From Flavobacterium sp. N2820 (GTDB lineage Bacteria > Bacteroidota > Bacteroidia > Flavobacteriales > Flavobacteriaceae), in assembly GCF_025947285.1 (NCBI RefSeq), contig NZ_CP110008.1:992001-1056000 (forward strand): a DNA stretch of 64,000 bases. The letters are read 5' to 3'. This document shows, in pieces, positions 1 to 9,200 of this stretch. The position numbers and the translations under genes are program-made. The notes under the pieces were generated by a model. The model saw only the letters and a list, made by a program, of their open reading frames with translations. It had not been told where the DNA came from and did not search any database. How positions within the stretch are numbered: the first letter of the stretch is position 1; the number at the start of each line of letters is the position of its first letter.

Positions 1-882
1 ACTTGGGGCGAAATTGGATTAGCTGCTTCCCGAAATATTTTAGATTCCGAAAAACATCGATTTAATGTTGGAGCAACCGTAAAATTCTTATTTCCTGGTT
101 CCTACATGAATTTAGGGGTTTCAAATCTTAAAGGTACTATAACCAATACTTTTGGTGATATTAATCTGACCAATGCAACTGCTGATGTCAATATTTCATA
201 CTCTGGAAGTTTAGCAGACAATTATACCGATAGTTCAAATTATAGCAAATTATTTGCAGGTGGTTTGAATGGATTTGGTGCAGAAATCGGTGTAAACTAT
301 CAATTAAAAGAACCAAAAACTGACGAATCTTCCTCTAACGGCTATAAGCTAAATGCTGGTTTAAGTTTTAGAAATATGGGGACTATGTCTTTCAAATCTG
401 AAAACAATGTAGCTACAGATTATAATCTTGAAATTCAAGGTTTTGAAGCACTTAACTTAAATCAATTTGACGGCTCAGAGAGCATTACTGATATCGAAAC
501 AATTCTTGTAAATAGCGGTTATTTAACTGTCGAAAATACAAGTAAAGATTTTAAAATAAAACTACCCGCTGTAATAAATGCTTATGTGGATTATCACATT
601 CATAACAAATGGTATATTTCAGCCTATACCCAACAAAAATTGGCGGATGATTCTGAAAATGATTTTACAACCATTCAAAATGTAATCACTGTAACGCCTC
701 GTTTTTCAGGAAAACACTATGAAGTGTATGTGCCGTTTTCGCAAAATGAAGTTTCTGATTTTACCACAGGCTTCGGTTTTAGATTGGGCGGATTTTTCAT
801 GGGCTCTAGCTCAATAATTACTGCTGTAATAAACGATTCAACTCAAGCAGATATCTATCTTGGTTTTAGATTTGGTATCTAA
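1..882 (+). CDS. Outer-membrane protein, DUF5723-like (5' end missing)
   Basis: The reading frame is open from base 1 to the stop at 880-882, so the gene begins before the window; an ATG at 106 is only an internal methionine. The visible 293 residues alternate polar and hydrophobic positions, are rich in Gly, Asn and aromatic residues, and end in a strand finishing with YLGFRFGI, which is typical of an outer-membrane beta-barrel closing on an aromatic-rich strand. The pattern resembles the DUF5723 family of Bacteroidota surface barrels, which are often fused to or encoded near OmpA-like domains. No catalytic motif is visible. It lies 38 bp upstream of the metallopeptidase gene on the same strand. 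The family assignment is from memory of the pattern; the barrel assignment is firmer. Confidence 0.6.
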   Translation, partial: TWGEIGLAASRNILDSEKHRFNVGATVKFLFPGSYMNLGVSNLKGTITNTFGDINLTNATADVNISYSGSLADNYTDSSNYSKLFAGGLNGFGAEIGVNYQLKEPKTDESSSNGYKLNAGLSFRNMGTMSFKSENNVATDYNLEIQGFEALNLNQFDGSESITDIETILVNSGYLTVENTSKDFKIKLPAVINAYVDYHIHNKWYISAYTQQKLADDSENDFTTIQNVITVTPRFSGKHYEVYVPFSQNEVSDFTTGFGFRLGGFFMGSSSIITAVINDSTQADIYLGFRFGI

Positions 883-920
883 TTTTATAGTTAATATAAT
901 CCCTAAAATAAGAATTAAAT

Positions 921-1778
921 ATGAAATGGAGAGGCAGACGTCAAAGTGACAACGTAGAAGACCGCAGAGGTATGTCGGGCGGTGGTAAAGCAATCGTTGG
1001 AGGTGGTTTAATTGGTGTTGTAATTCTATTACTGAATATGTTTGGTGGTGAAAATGCCAAAATGTTAACACCTCTTTTGGAACAAATAAATCAAGGCCAA
1101 CAAACAGCTCCAACAGAACAACGCGACCTTACCGCTGAAGAAAAAGAAATGGGTGAATTTGTCAAAACTGTTTTAGCCGATACCGAAGATATTTGGACAA
1201 AAATTTTTGAAGAGAATAACCTTGGAACCTACAAACAACCTGTAATGGTGTTGTTTTCTGGTTCAGTTGAAACTGCTTGTGGAGGCGCAAGTTCGGCTTC
1301 AGGTCCATTTTATTGTCCTGGCGACCAAAAAGTGTATATGGATTTAACTTTCTTCGAGGAACTTCGTACCCGTTTTGGAGCAAAAGGGGGTGACTTTGCA
1401 ATTGCATATGTAATTGCTCATGAAGTAGGACATCACGTACAAACCCTATTGGGCACTTCAGCTAAAGTAAGGCAATTACAACAAACCAAAAGCGAAACGG
1501 AAGGAAATAAATTATCAGTATGCCTAGAACTACAAGCCGATTTTTATGGCGGTTTATGGGCGCATTACAATAAGCAATACCTAGAAGCTGGTGATATTGA
1601 AGAGGCATTAAGCGCTGCACACGCGGTAGGCGATGATGCCATTCAAAGTAAAATGCAAGGACATGTTGTTCCTGATTCATTTACACACGGCACCTCAGAA
1701 CAACGTATGAAATGGTTTATGAAAGGATATAATTCTGGTGATATTCGATTACACGACACTTTTAATGAAGAATTGTAA
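921..1778 (+). CDS. Neutral zinc metallopeptidase (YpfJ/KPN_02809 family)
   Basis: A 285-residue membrane-anchored zinc peptidase. The N-terminus begins MKWRGRRQSDNVEDRRG, the arginine-rich start typical of this family, followed by one transmembrane helix at about 26-42. The catalytic zinc motif HEVGH is at 167-171 and a further glutamate in the downstream helix CLELQADFYGG probably completes the site. Length and order match the bacterial YpfJ-type 'putative neutral zinc metallopeptidase' family (Pfam Zn_peptidase). The substrate is unknown; the catalytic part should face the periplasm. It ends 87 bp before a strong terminator hairpin. The start is the first ATG of the frame and fits the family start. 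Confidence 0.9.
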   Translation: MKWRGRRQSDNVEDRRGMSGGGKAIVGGGLIGVVILLLNMFGGENAKMLTPLLEQINQGQQTAPTEQRDLTAEEKEMGEFVKTVLADTEDIWTKIFEENNLGTYKQPVMVLFSGSVETACGGASSASGPFYCPGDQKVYMDLTFFEELRTRFGAKGGDFAIAYVIAHEVGHHVQTLLGTSAKVRQLQQTKSETEGNKLSVCLELQADFYGGLWAHYNKQYLEAGDIEEALSAAHAVGDDAIQSKMQGHVVPDSFTHGTSEQRMKWFMKGYNSGDIRLHDTFNEEL

Positions 1779-1864
1779 TTTTATGATTTCATTTTTTATC
1801 AGAATAAGAAATTAAACTCTGCTTTTTACATTTTTCGTAAATCTTTAATTTAAAATACATTTTT

Positions 1865-1903
1865 AAGGTATGTTCAAGCATTTTTGAGCATACCTTTTTT
1901 ATT
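1865..1903 (+). terminator. Rho-independent terminator after the metallopeptidase gene
   Basis: A 13-bp stem (1865-1877 with 1884-1896, one G:T pair) around a 6-base loop is followed by a T-rich run to 1906. It lies 87 bp after the metallopeptidase stop and 20 bp before the HMG-CoA synthase start, so it separates the two transcription units. Confidence 0.8.
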
Positions 1904-1928
1904 TTTGAGTAAATAAATTAAACGAAAA

Positions 1929-3284
1929 ATGAAAGTAGGAATAGACGCCATTCAATTTGATGTTCCAAAAATATATTTACCCATTCCAACCTTAGCTACA
2001 AATAGAAATATTGAAGCCGATAAGCTAACAAAAGGATTAGGACTCCAAAAAATGAGTTTCTTAGATGTACATCAAGATGTAATTACTTTAGGTGCAAATG
2101 CTCTTGTAAAGTTAATTGAACAAGAAAAAATCAACTTGTCTGAAATTGCCAAAATTTATGTAGGTACAGAAAGCGGTATTGATAATTCTAAACCTATCGC
2201 ATCGTATATTCTTCAACTAATTGAAGAAAAATATGGTGCTCATTCGTTACAAAATTGCGATGTAGTTGATTTAACGTTTGCTTGCATTGGCGCAGTAGAT
2301 GCACTCCAAAATTGTGTAGATTTCGTCCGATTGCATCCTACAAAAAAAGCGATTGTAATAGCTACTGATAATGCCAAATATGATTTAAACTCATCTGGTG
2401 AATATACCCAAGGTGCGGGTGCTATAGCAATGCTAATAACTGCGAATCCTAAAATAATTGCATTTTCAAAAGAAACAGGCATTGCAACCGCAGGTGTTTT
2501 TGACTTTTTTAAACCAAAACAAACCATTCAAAAAGCAACAATTACTGGAAACGAAACCAACGAAAATTGGTTTGATATTTTAGAATCCGAAATTACTATT
2601 GTAAAAGACCAACCCGTTTTTGACGGACAGTATTCCAACACTTGTTATATCAATCGAATTACAGAAGCCTACGAACATTATAAAAAAGAATCCCAACAAA
2701 ATGAAACCATCTTTAATAACTGGGAATTAATTTTAATGCATCTTCCCTACTGCTTTCAAGGAAGACGCACATTTATAGAAATTTTTGCAAAAGAAAATAC
2801 AGCATTAATTGAAAAACAAGATGGGGAAACTGTCAAAGATAAAATGAAGGCATTAACAAAATCAGAAGAATATATTTCGCTGATACAAACTAAAATTTAT
2901 CCTTCAGAAATTGCATCAGGTGAAGTGGGAAATATGTATACCGGTTCCATTTTCTTGGGATTAGTATCTGCATTATACCATAGTGCAAAAAATGACAACT
3001 ATTTAGACCATAAAAAAGTGGGTTTTATAGCCTATGGTAGCGGTTCTAAATCAAAAGTATTTGAAGGCGAAATACAACCAGATTGGAAAAATACCATCTT
3101 AAAAACTACACTTTTTGAAATTCTTGAACAGCGTACAACTATTGACTTTACAACGTATGAGAAACTTCATAAAAAAGAACTAAAAGTATCAGTTATAGCA
3201 CCTAAAAATGAATTTATACTAGAACACATTGAAAAAGAAAATCCGGTTTTAAAGGGTGCTCGATATTATACTTTCGTAGATTAA
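1929..3284 (+). CDS. mvaS: Hydroxymethylglutaryl-CoA synthase family protein (mevalonate pathway)
   Basis: A 451-residue thiolase-fold enzyme that would condense acetyl-CoA with acetoacetyl-CoA to HMG-CoA, the second step of the mevalonate route that Flavobacteriia use for isoprenoids. The catalytic residues are recognisable: Glu81 in VGTESGIDNSKP, the acyl-accepting Cys119 in TFACIGAVDAL, and His271 in MHLPYCFQGRR. The C-terminal half keeps the YTGSIFLGLVSAL segment of the family. It is slightly longer than the usual 390-residue bacterial enzyme. The gene stands alone, and its stop directly abuts the convergent esterase gene with no space for a terminator between them. A related beta-ketoacyl synthase role cannot be excluded, but the three catalytic residues favour HMG-CoA synthase. 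Confidence 0.87.
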   Translation: MKVGIDAIQFDVPKIYLPIPTLATNRNIEADKLTKGLGLQKMSFLDVHQDVITLGANALVKLIEQEKINLSEIAKIYVGTESGIDNSKPIASYILQLIEEKYGAHSLQNCDVVDLTFACIGAVDALQNCVDFVRLHPTKKAIVIATDNAKYDLNSSGEYTQGAGAIAMLITANPKIIAFSKETGIATAGVFDFFKPKQTIQKATITGNETNENWFDILESEITIVKDQPVFDGQYSNTCYINRITEAYEHYKKESQQNETIFNNWELILMHLPYCFQGRRTFIEIFAKENTALIEKQDGETVKDKMKALTKSEEYISLIQTKIYPSEIASGEVGNMYTGSIFLGLVSALYHSAKNDNYLDHKKVGFIAYGSGSKSKVFEGEIQPDWKNTILKTTLFEILEQRTTIDFTTYEKLHKKELKVSVIAPKNEFILEHIEKENPVLKGARYYTFVD

Positions 3285-4199
3285 TTATATACCGAATAGA
3301 AAAACAAATGGAAAGTGAAGTCGTTTTTGCCAAGCCATTTCGGAATGATTTTCACCTTCAAACTTTTTGGTAAGCCAATTGTTCACATTGTATCCTTTTT
3401 GCAACATAATTGCATCTACTTCCTTTTGAAGTGGTTCATACAAGGCGTCTAAGGTTGCTGTACCAAAATCAAAATAAATACGATGTTCTTTTGGATTTGG
3501 TAAATGCTTTTCTAAATACCTGTAAAAAGCAGTAGGAATTGGATTGTTTTCGACTTGAAAGATACCAGGCCAATGAGTGGATATACAAGCCGCACCTCCA
3601 AAAACGCTTGGATATTCACAAATAGCGTACATAGAAATTAATCCACCCATACTACTTCCTGCAACAAACGTATGTTCTTTTGAGGTATGTACCGCATATT
3701 TACCATCAATCAATGGTTTCAATTCTTGTACCATAAATTTCAAATAATTATCAGAAGTAACACTACCATTAAAATACTTAACACCTGGTGAACGTTCTAA
3801 ACTATAGATCGAATCTTGCTGTTTTTTAGAGAGCAATTCAAAAGCTTTTTGTGGAAAATAATCAGAATGCCTTGTTGCTCCTCCATTCCAAATACCAACA
3901 ACAATGATATCTTGTATTTTATTTTCGGCATGTAATTTTGCCAAAACTTCATCAACTTCCCAAGCTTGCTTGTTCCATGTTTGTGTAGCATCATATAGCA
4001 TTTGTCCATCATGCATATACAAAACGGCATATTTTTTAGTCGTTGAATAATCCTCTGGCAACCAAACATCAATGGTTCTTGGTGTAACAAATTGCGATTG
4101 AAAATTTTCAATGCGTTCTATTCGCCCAAAAGAAACCTCAGGAATTTCTTGTGAAAAAATTAAATTTGATAGTACCATACAAAAAACAATCAGTCGCAT
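3285..4199 (-). CDS. Secreted alpha/beta-hydrolase, esterase D/enterochelin-esterase-like
   Basis: A putative periplasmic serine esterase. The hydrophobic leader MRLIVFCMVLSNLIFSQ ends in a signal-peptidase-I-type site, which is why the ATG at 4199 is preferred over the one at 4226. The body shows the esterase family order: a first strand ending in YMHDGQMLYD, the nucleophile elbow GSSMGG (Ser), and a late His in GENHSEMAW. This is the pattern of Pfam Esterase (PF00756) proteins such as enterochelin and feruloyl esterases. The substrate cannot be read from sequence. It is convergent with, and abuts, the HMG-CoA synthase gene. Confidence 0.85.
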   Translation of the reverse strand: MRLIVFCMVLSNLIFSQEIPEVSFGRIERIENFQSQFVTPRTIDVWLPEDYSTTKKYAVLYMHDGQMLYDATQTWNKQAWEVDEVLAKLHAENKIQDIIVVGIWNGGATRHSDYFPQKAFELLSKKQQDSIYSLERSPGVKYFNGSVTSDNYLKFMVQELKPLIDGKYAVHTSKEHTFVAGSSMGGLISMYAICEYPSVFGGAACISTHWPGIFQVENNPIPTAFYRYLEKHLPNPKEHRIYFDFGTATLDALYEPLQKEVDAIMLQKGYNVNNWLTKKFEGENHSEMAWQKRLHFPFVFLFGI

Positions 4200-4256
4200 A
4201 AAAAAATATTTAGAAAACAAATGCAATTTTCAACTATTCACACCAATTTATACGCT

Positions 4257-4673
4257 TTATTGACGTTTAAAAACAATTGTTTCCTTTTTATCAAATGCTT
4301 TTGGTCTTACATTATCATAGCTCATTTGCATTTTAAAACTATTGTCATCAATTTTTTCCCCAATACCTAATAAAGAATTACTGGTCTTTTCTCCAACAAT
4401 TTGAACAATAATATCTATTTTCATAAGACGCTCTGAATCATCAAACTTATATTTCATACTGGCTTTTTTACCATTCTCAGTAAAACTCTTCCCTCCCATT
4501 TTTTTCCCATTCATTTCAAAATAAGCATAACCATCAGCTTGAAAAACTACATACCCTATTTCTTTATTATCGATTCCCTTCCAACGTCCCACAATATTGA
4601 ATGAGGCGCTATCTTTTGTATTGAAAGAAGTTAAACTAAGAACTACCAACGCTAATAAAATTATGTTCTTCAT
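4257..4673 (-). CDS. Small secreted lipocalin-like hypothetical protein
   Basis: A 138-residue protein with a clear signal peptide (MKNIILLALVVLSLTSF). The mature part has the GRWKG start followed by short alternating strands (YVVFQADGYAYFEMNG, KASMKYKFDD, MKIDIIVQ) that resembles the lipocalin-like small beta proteins common in Bacteroidota. No catalytic residues are visible. It sits 57 bp upstream of the esterase on the same strand and may be cotranscribed with it. A candidate promoter element lies just upstream at 4701-4708. Function unknown. Confidence 0.7.
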   Translation of the reverse strand: MKNIILLALVVLSLTSFNTKDSASFNIVGRWKGIDNKEIGYVVFQADGYAYFEMNGKKMGGKSFTENGKKASMKYKFDDSERLMKIDIIVQIVGEKTSNSLLGIGEKIDDNSFKMQMSYDNVRPKAFDKKETIVFKRQ

Positions 4674-4700
4674 GATGCTTGATTAAATTATGTGAAAAGT

Positions 4701-4708
4701 CAAATATA
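4701..4708 (-). promoter_or_regulatory. Candidate -7 element for the lipocalin-like gene
   Basis: On the minus strand this reads TATATTTG, an exact match to the Bacteroidota -7 consensus TAnnTTTG, 28 bp before the start at 4673. No TTG is found at the usual 19-21 bp upstream, so the assignment is tentative. Confidence 0.4.
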
Positions 4709-4754
4709 ATTGAAAATTTGAAAAGTTATACTACTAACAATAATCTATTTCAAA

Positions 4755-5543
4755 TTATTCTAAAAATAGATTTCCAATCAAATATAATTTGGCATTTCCA
4801 CTAATTTCAACAGTATTGTTTACTAATTTGCACTGTAAAAAACCACCTCGTGATGAAAGCTGTTGAGCAGAAAGTTCACTTTTATGCAGTATTTTTGCCC
4901 AATAAGGCGTTAATGTAGTATGCGCCGAGCCAGTTACAGGGTCCTCATTTATACCAATTTGAGGAGCAAAAAAGCGCGAAACAAAATCAACATTTGTTCC
5001 TTTAGCGGTAACAATTACACCACGTGCATCAAGTTTTGAAATCGCATTCAAATTGGGTTGAATCTTCAAAATACTAGCCTCAGTATCATAAACAAATAAG
5101 TAATCCGATTTGCCTTTAAACACAAATTGCGGTTTCAAATCAAAACAACTCGTTAAAGATTGGGTAACAATTGTAGCTTGTAAAACATCTGTTGGAAAAT
5201 TTAAAGTTAACAATGTGTTGTTTTGAGTTACCATCAAAGTACCGCTTCTTGGCGAATGAAAAGTAATCGTATTTCCTAAAAAACCTTCGTAATTAAACAA
5301 CACATAAGCAGCAGCTAAAGTAGCATGACCACAAAGATCAACCTCAATTGTAGGCGTAAACCATCGAATTTCAATATGGTGATGGTGACGGACATAAAAA
5401 GCCGTTTCGGCAAGATTATTTTCTAAAGCAATCTTTTGCAAAAGAGCATCACTCAACCAATTCTCAAGCGGACAAACCGCAGCTGGGTTTCCTGAAAAAA
5501 CAACGTCAGTAAATGCGTCTATTTGATATATTTTTTGTGGCAT
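4755..5543 (-). CDS. PhzF family isomerase/epimerase
   Basis: A 262-residue member of the PhzF/diaminopimelate-epimerase fold. The N-terminal signature QIDAFTDVVFSGNPAAVCPL, the catalytic Glu in ENNLAETAFYV, the substrate-binding DLCGHATLAAAYVL, and the second-half EDPVTGSAHTTL are all present and in the expected order. Family members catalyse isomerisation of diverse small substrates, and most outside phenazine clusters have no known substrate. No phenazine or other biosynthesis genes lie nearby, so this is best treated as a stand-alone cytosolic housekeeping or detoxification enzyme. Confidence 0.92.
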   Translation of the reverse strand: MPQKIYQIDAFTDVVFSGNPAAVCPLENWLSDALLQKIALENNLAETAFYVRHHHHIEIRWFTPTIEVDLCGHATLAAAYVLFNYEGFLGNTITFHSPRSGTLMVTQNNTLLTLNFPTDVLQATIVTQSLTSCFDLKPQFVFKGKSDYLFVYDTEASILKIQPNLNAISKLDARGVIVTAKGTNVDFVSRFFAPQIGINEDPVTGSAHTTLTPYWAKILHKSELSAQQLSSRGGFLQCKLVNNTVEISGNAKLYLIGNLFLE

Positions 5544-5582
5544 TGGTTAATGAACTTCGTTAAATATGTTGACACTATAAAC

Positions 5583-5590
5583 CAAAGATA
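5583..5590 (-). promoter_or_regulatory. Candidate -7 element for the PhzF gene
   Basis: The minus strand reads TATCTTTG, an exact TAnnTTTG match, 40 bp before the PhzF start at 5543. A TTG at the right spacing is not seen. Confidence 0.4.
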
Positions 5591-6132
5591 AACAACTTTT
5601 GAGACTAGAAAAAACTATAAATTTTGATAGTATAATCAGCCCATTCCGTTTTGTAACTTTTTGGTGTTCTCTACACAGCTAAATGCTAAATAAAACCGAA
5701 AAAAAATGTAAAAATACCATAAAGCAAAAAAACAACTACCTGAATAGCAACATTTAAGTTATCAAATGGTTAAATTTATCGTAAGTATAAACTTATTTTT
5801 TTAGTGTTTAAAACTATTAAACTGAATAAAATATACGTATAACATACTATTTAATACCTTATATTTAAAATAACATACGGCTATTTTTTAAAAATGTAAT
5901 ATAATTCGCTTAAAATTAAAAATATAATATTTACCTTTGTTAATATTTAACAGATGTTAAACCGCTCTTTTTTAATCAAAAAAGGAAAATAAATTGAACT
6001 GTTTCTAGAATTATAATAAATTAAAAAATAAAACTATATAAAATAAATAAACCCTCTCAATAAAAAATTTAAATTTTTTTTTCTTCAATCCCCCCAAAGA
6101 AATTAAATAATACAATACTAATTTTTAATTAG

Positions 6133-6148
6133 CAATAGTATACTATTG
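6133..6148. promoter_or_regulatory. Perfect 16-bp palindrome, possible operator
   Basis: CAATAGTATACTATTG is perfectly self-complementary and lies 143 bp upstream of the adhesin start, in the only long noncoding leader nearby. The size and symmetry fit a dimeric repressor or activator site. No regulator can be named. Confidence 0.45.
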
Positions 6149-6290
6149 TTGATTGGGTTGTTTTTGTTCTTTTATTAGAAATAACTAAAACCAATTATAG
6201 TATGTATTTAACATTTCAGATTAGTAAATTTTATGTTTTCTGATTTAGTTTTCTAAAGTAGCCCTTTAAAAAACAATTAAATCAAAACGT

Positions 6291-9200
6291 ATGAAAACAA
6301 AATTATTTAAATTAAAAAAAATAGCATTCTTAATAGTAATGCTATGTTCCCTCCTCGGTTTTTCTCAAACCACTTACGATTTTACCACTCCAGCAACTTT
6401 GACCAATACAGGTACTTGGATTACCCAAGCTGACATTACGATTGGTGGGGTTGCTTATCGATTAACTTCTGGAGGAAATGGTGGTTTTACCAATCAAGGA
6501 AGTGGTGGTGTATCCAACAGCAATTGCCTAAGAAAAGAAGGTGCTGGCGGTGATTCTTTCTCATTACAAAGAGTGGATGGCCAACCCTTTCAATTTTATG
6601 GCCTTTGGGTCAACCACCAAAGTATGAACTCCTATTCTGCTTTTTACACATTACCACCATGGTATACTTTAACAGCAGGTGCTTATCAATATCAAGATAT
6701 GACTGCTATGACCGCTGGTACGGCATGGAATAATTACACTTCTTCGTCGATTGCAATTTCGCCAGGCGGAAGTGGTGTAACTGTAACCTCTGTATCGATA
6801 ACTTTTCAAGCAATTCTTCATTATGCTATCGATAATATCATTGTTGGTCCTACTGCATCGGCTTTAACAGCGACAACATCACAAACAAATGTATCATGTA
6901 ATGGCGGATCAAATGGAACAGCTAGTGTTAACGCTTCAGGTGGTACTGCACCTTATAGTTACAGTTGGTCTCCTTCAGGAGGAACTGGCGCTACGGCTAC
7001 TGGCCTTTCAGCTGGAACATATACTTGTACAATAACAGACAATACCTCTACAAGTATTACTAGAAATGTGACTATTACGCAACCAACAGCTATTTCATTA
7101 ACACAAGCCTCTCAAACGAATATTGCTTGTTTTGGCGGAGCCAGTGGTGCAGCGGCAGTAAATCCTGCGTCGGGAGGTGCTGGAGGCTATACTTATAATT
7201 GGACGCCTGGAAATCCTACTGGAGACGGAACACCATCTGTTACGGGCTTATCAGCTGGAACATGGACGTGTACGGTTACCGATGCAAATGCATGTACTAG
7301 AAGTGTCAATTTTACGGTTACACAACCAACAGCTTTAGCACTAACCCCTGCTTCACAAACGAATATTGCTTGTTTTGGCGGAGCCAGTGGTGCAGCGGCA
7401 GTAAATCCTGCGTCGGGAGGTGCCGGTGGGTATACTTATAATTGGACGCCTGGAAATCCTACTGGAGACGGAACACCATCTGTTACGGGCTTATCAGCTG
7501 GAACATGGACGTGTACGGTTACCGATGCAAATGCGTGTACTAGAAGTGTCAATTTTACGGTTACACAACCAACAGTTTTAGCATTAACCCCTGCTTCGCA
7601 AACCAACATTTCTTGTAATGGCGGTTCTAATGGTACAGCTACTGTAAATCCTGCTTCGGGAGGTGCCGGTGGTTATACTTATAATTGGACACCTGGAAAT
7701 CCTACTGGAGACGGAACAACTACAATAACAGGTTTAACAGCTGGGACATGGACATGTACCGTTACCGATGCTAATTCTTGTGTCGCTACTGTTAACTTTA
7801 CGGTTACGCAACCAACGGCTTTAGGTTTAACCCCTGCTTCGCAAACCAATGTTGCCTGCAATGGCGGTTCTAATGGGGCTGCTACTGTAAATACAGCTAC
7901 GGGAGGTGCCGGTGGGTATACTTATAATTGGACGCCAGGAAATCCTACTGGAGACGGAACGCCTTCTGTTACGGGCTTATCAGCTGGGACATGGACGTGT
8001 ACCGTTACCGATGCTAATTCTTGTGTCGCTACTGTTAACTTTACGGTTACTCAACCAACTGCTTTAAGTTTAACCCCTGCTTCACAAACAAATATTGCTT
8101 GTAATGGCGGTTCTAATGGCGCTGCATCTGTAAATACAGCTACGGGAGGTGCCGGTGGCTATACATATAATTGGACACCAGGAAATCCTACTGGAGACGG
8201 AACGCCTTCTGTTACGGGCTTATCAGCTGGGACATGGACGTGTACCGTTACCGATGCTAATTCTTGTGTCGCTACTGTTAACTTTACGGTGACTCAACCA
8301 ACTGCTTTAACTCTAACACCTGCTTCGCAAACGAATATTGCTTGTAACGGCGGTTCTAATGGGGCCGCGACTGTTAATACAGCTACAGGAGGTGCTGGTG
8401 GTTATACTTATAATTGGACACCTGGAAATCCTACTGGAGACGGAACGCCTTCTGTTACAGGTTTAACTGCAGGGACTTGGACGTGTACCGTTACGGATGC
8501 TAATTCATGTGTCGCTACTGTTAACTTTACGGTTACGCAACCAACTGCTTTAAGTTTAACCCCTGCTTCACAAACCAATGTTGCTTGTAACGGCGGTTCT
8601 AATGGGGCTGCTACTGTAAATACAGCTACGGGAGGTGCCGGTGGTTATACATACGATTGGACACCTGGAAATCCTACTGGAGACGGAACGCCATCTGTTA
8701 CGGGCTTAACAGCAGGAACTTGGACGTGTACCGTTACGGATGCTAATTCATGTGTCGCTACTGTTAACTTCACAGTTACTCAACCAACTGCTTTAGGTTT
8801 AACACCTGCTTCGCAAACTAATATTGCTTGTAATGGCGGTTCTAATGGCGCTGCGGCTGTAAATACAGCTACCGGAGGTGCCGGTGGTTATACATACGAT
8901 TGGACGCCAGGCACACCAACTGGAGACGGAACTTCATCTGTTACTGGTTTAACAGCTGGGACATGGACGTGTACCGTTACCGATGCTAACGGTTGTACTG
9001 CTAGTGTTAACTTCACAGTTACTCAACCAACTGCTTTAGGTTTAACCCCTGCTTCGCAAACGAATATTGCTTGTAATGGCGGTTCTAATGGCGCTGCGGC
9101 TGTAAATACAGCTACCGGAGGTGCCGGTGGTTATACATACGATTGGACACCAGGCACACCAACTGGAGACGGAACTCCTTCGGTTACTGGCTTAACAGCT

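Larger units (their letters stand above)
5544..6290. other. Long AT-rich intergenic region upstream of the SprB-repeat adhesin
   Basis: About 750 bp without a credible reading frame on either strand. It separates the divergent PhzF and adhesin genes. It contains the PhzF -7 candidate, a plus-strand TACCTTTG (5932-5939, exact TAnnTTTG) that would give a leader of about 350 nt, and a perfect 16-bp palindrome at 6133-6148. The length suggests a regulated adhesin promoter with a long untranslated leader. Confidence 0.6.

Noticed and set aside
7679..7861. Antisense and alternate frames within the adhesin repeats (also 10477-11272)
   Set aside because: They are mirror frames produced by the biased codons of the 243-bp repeats.
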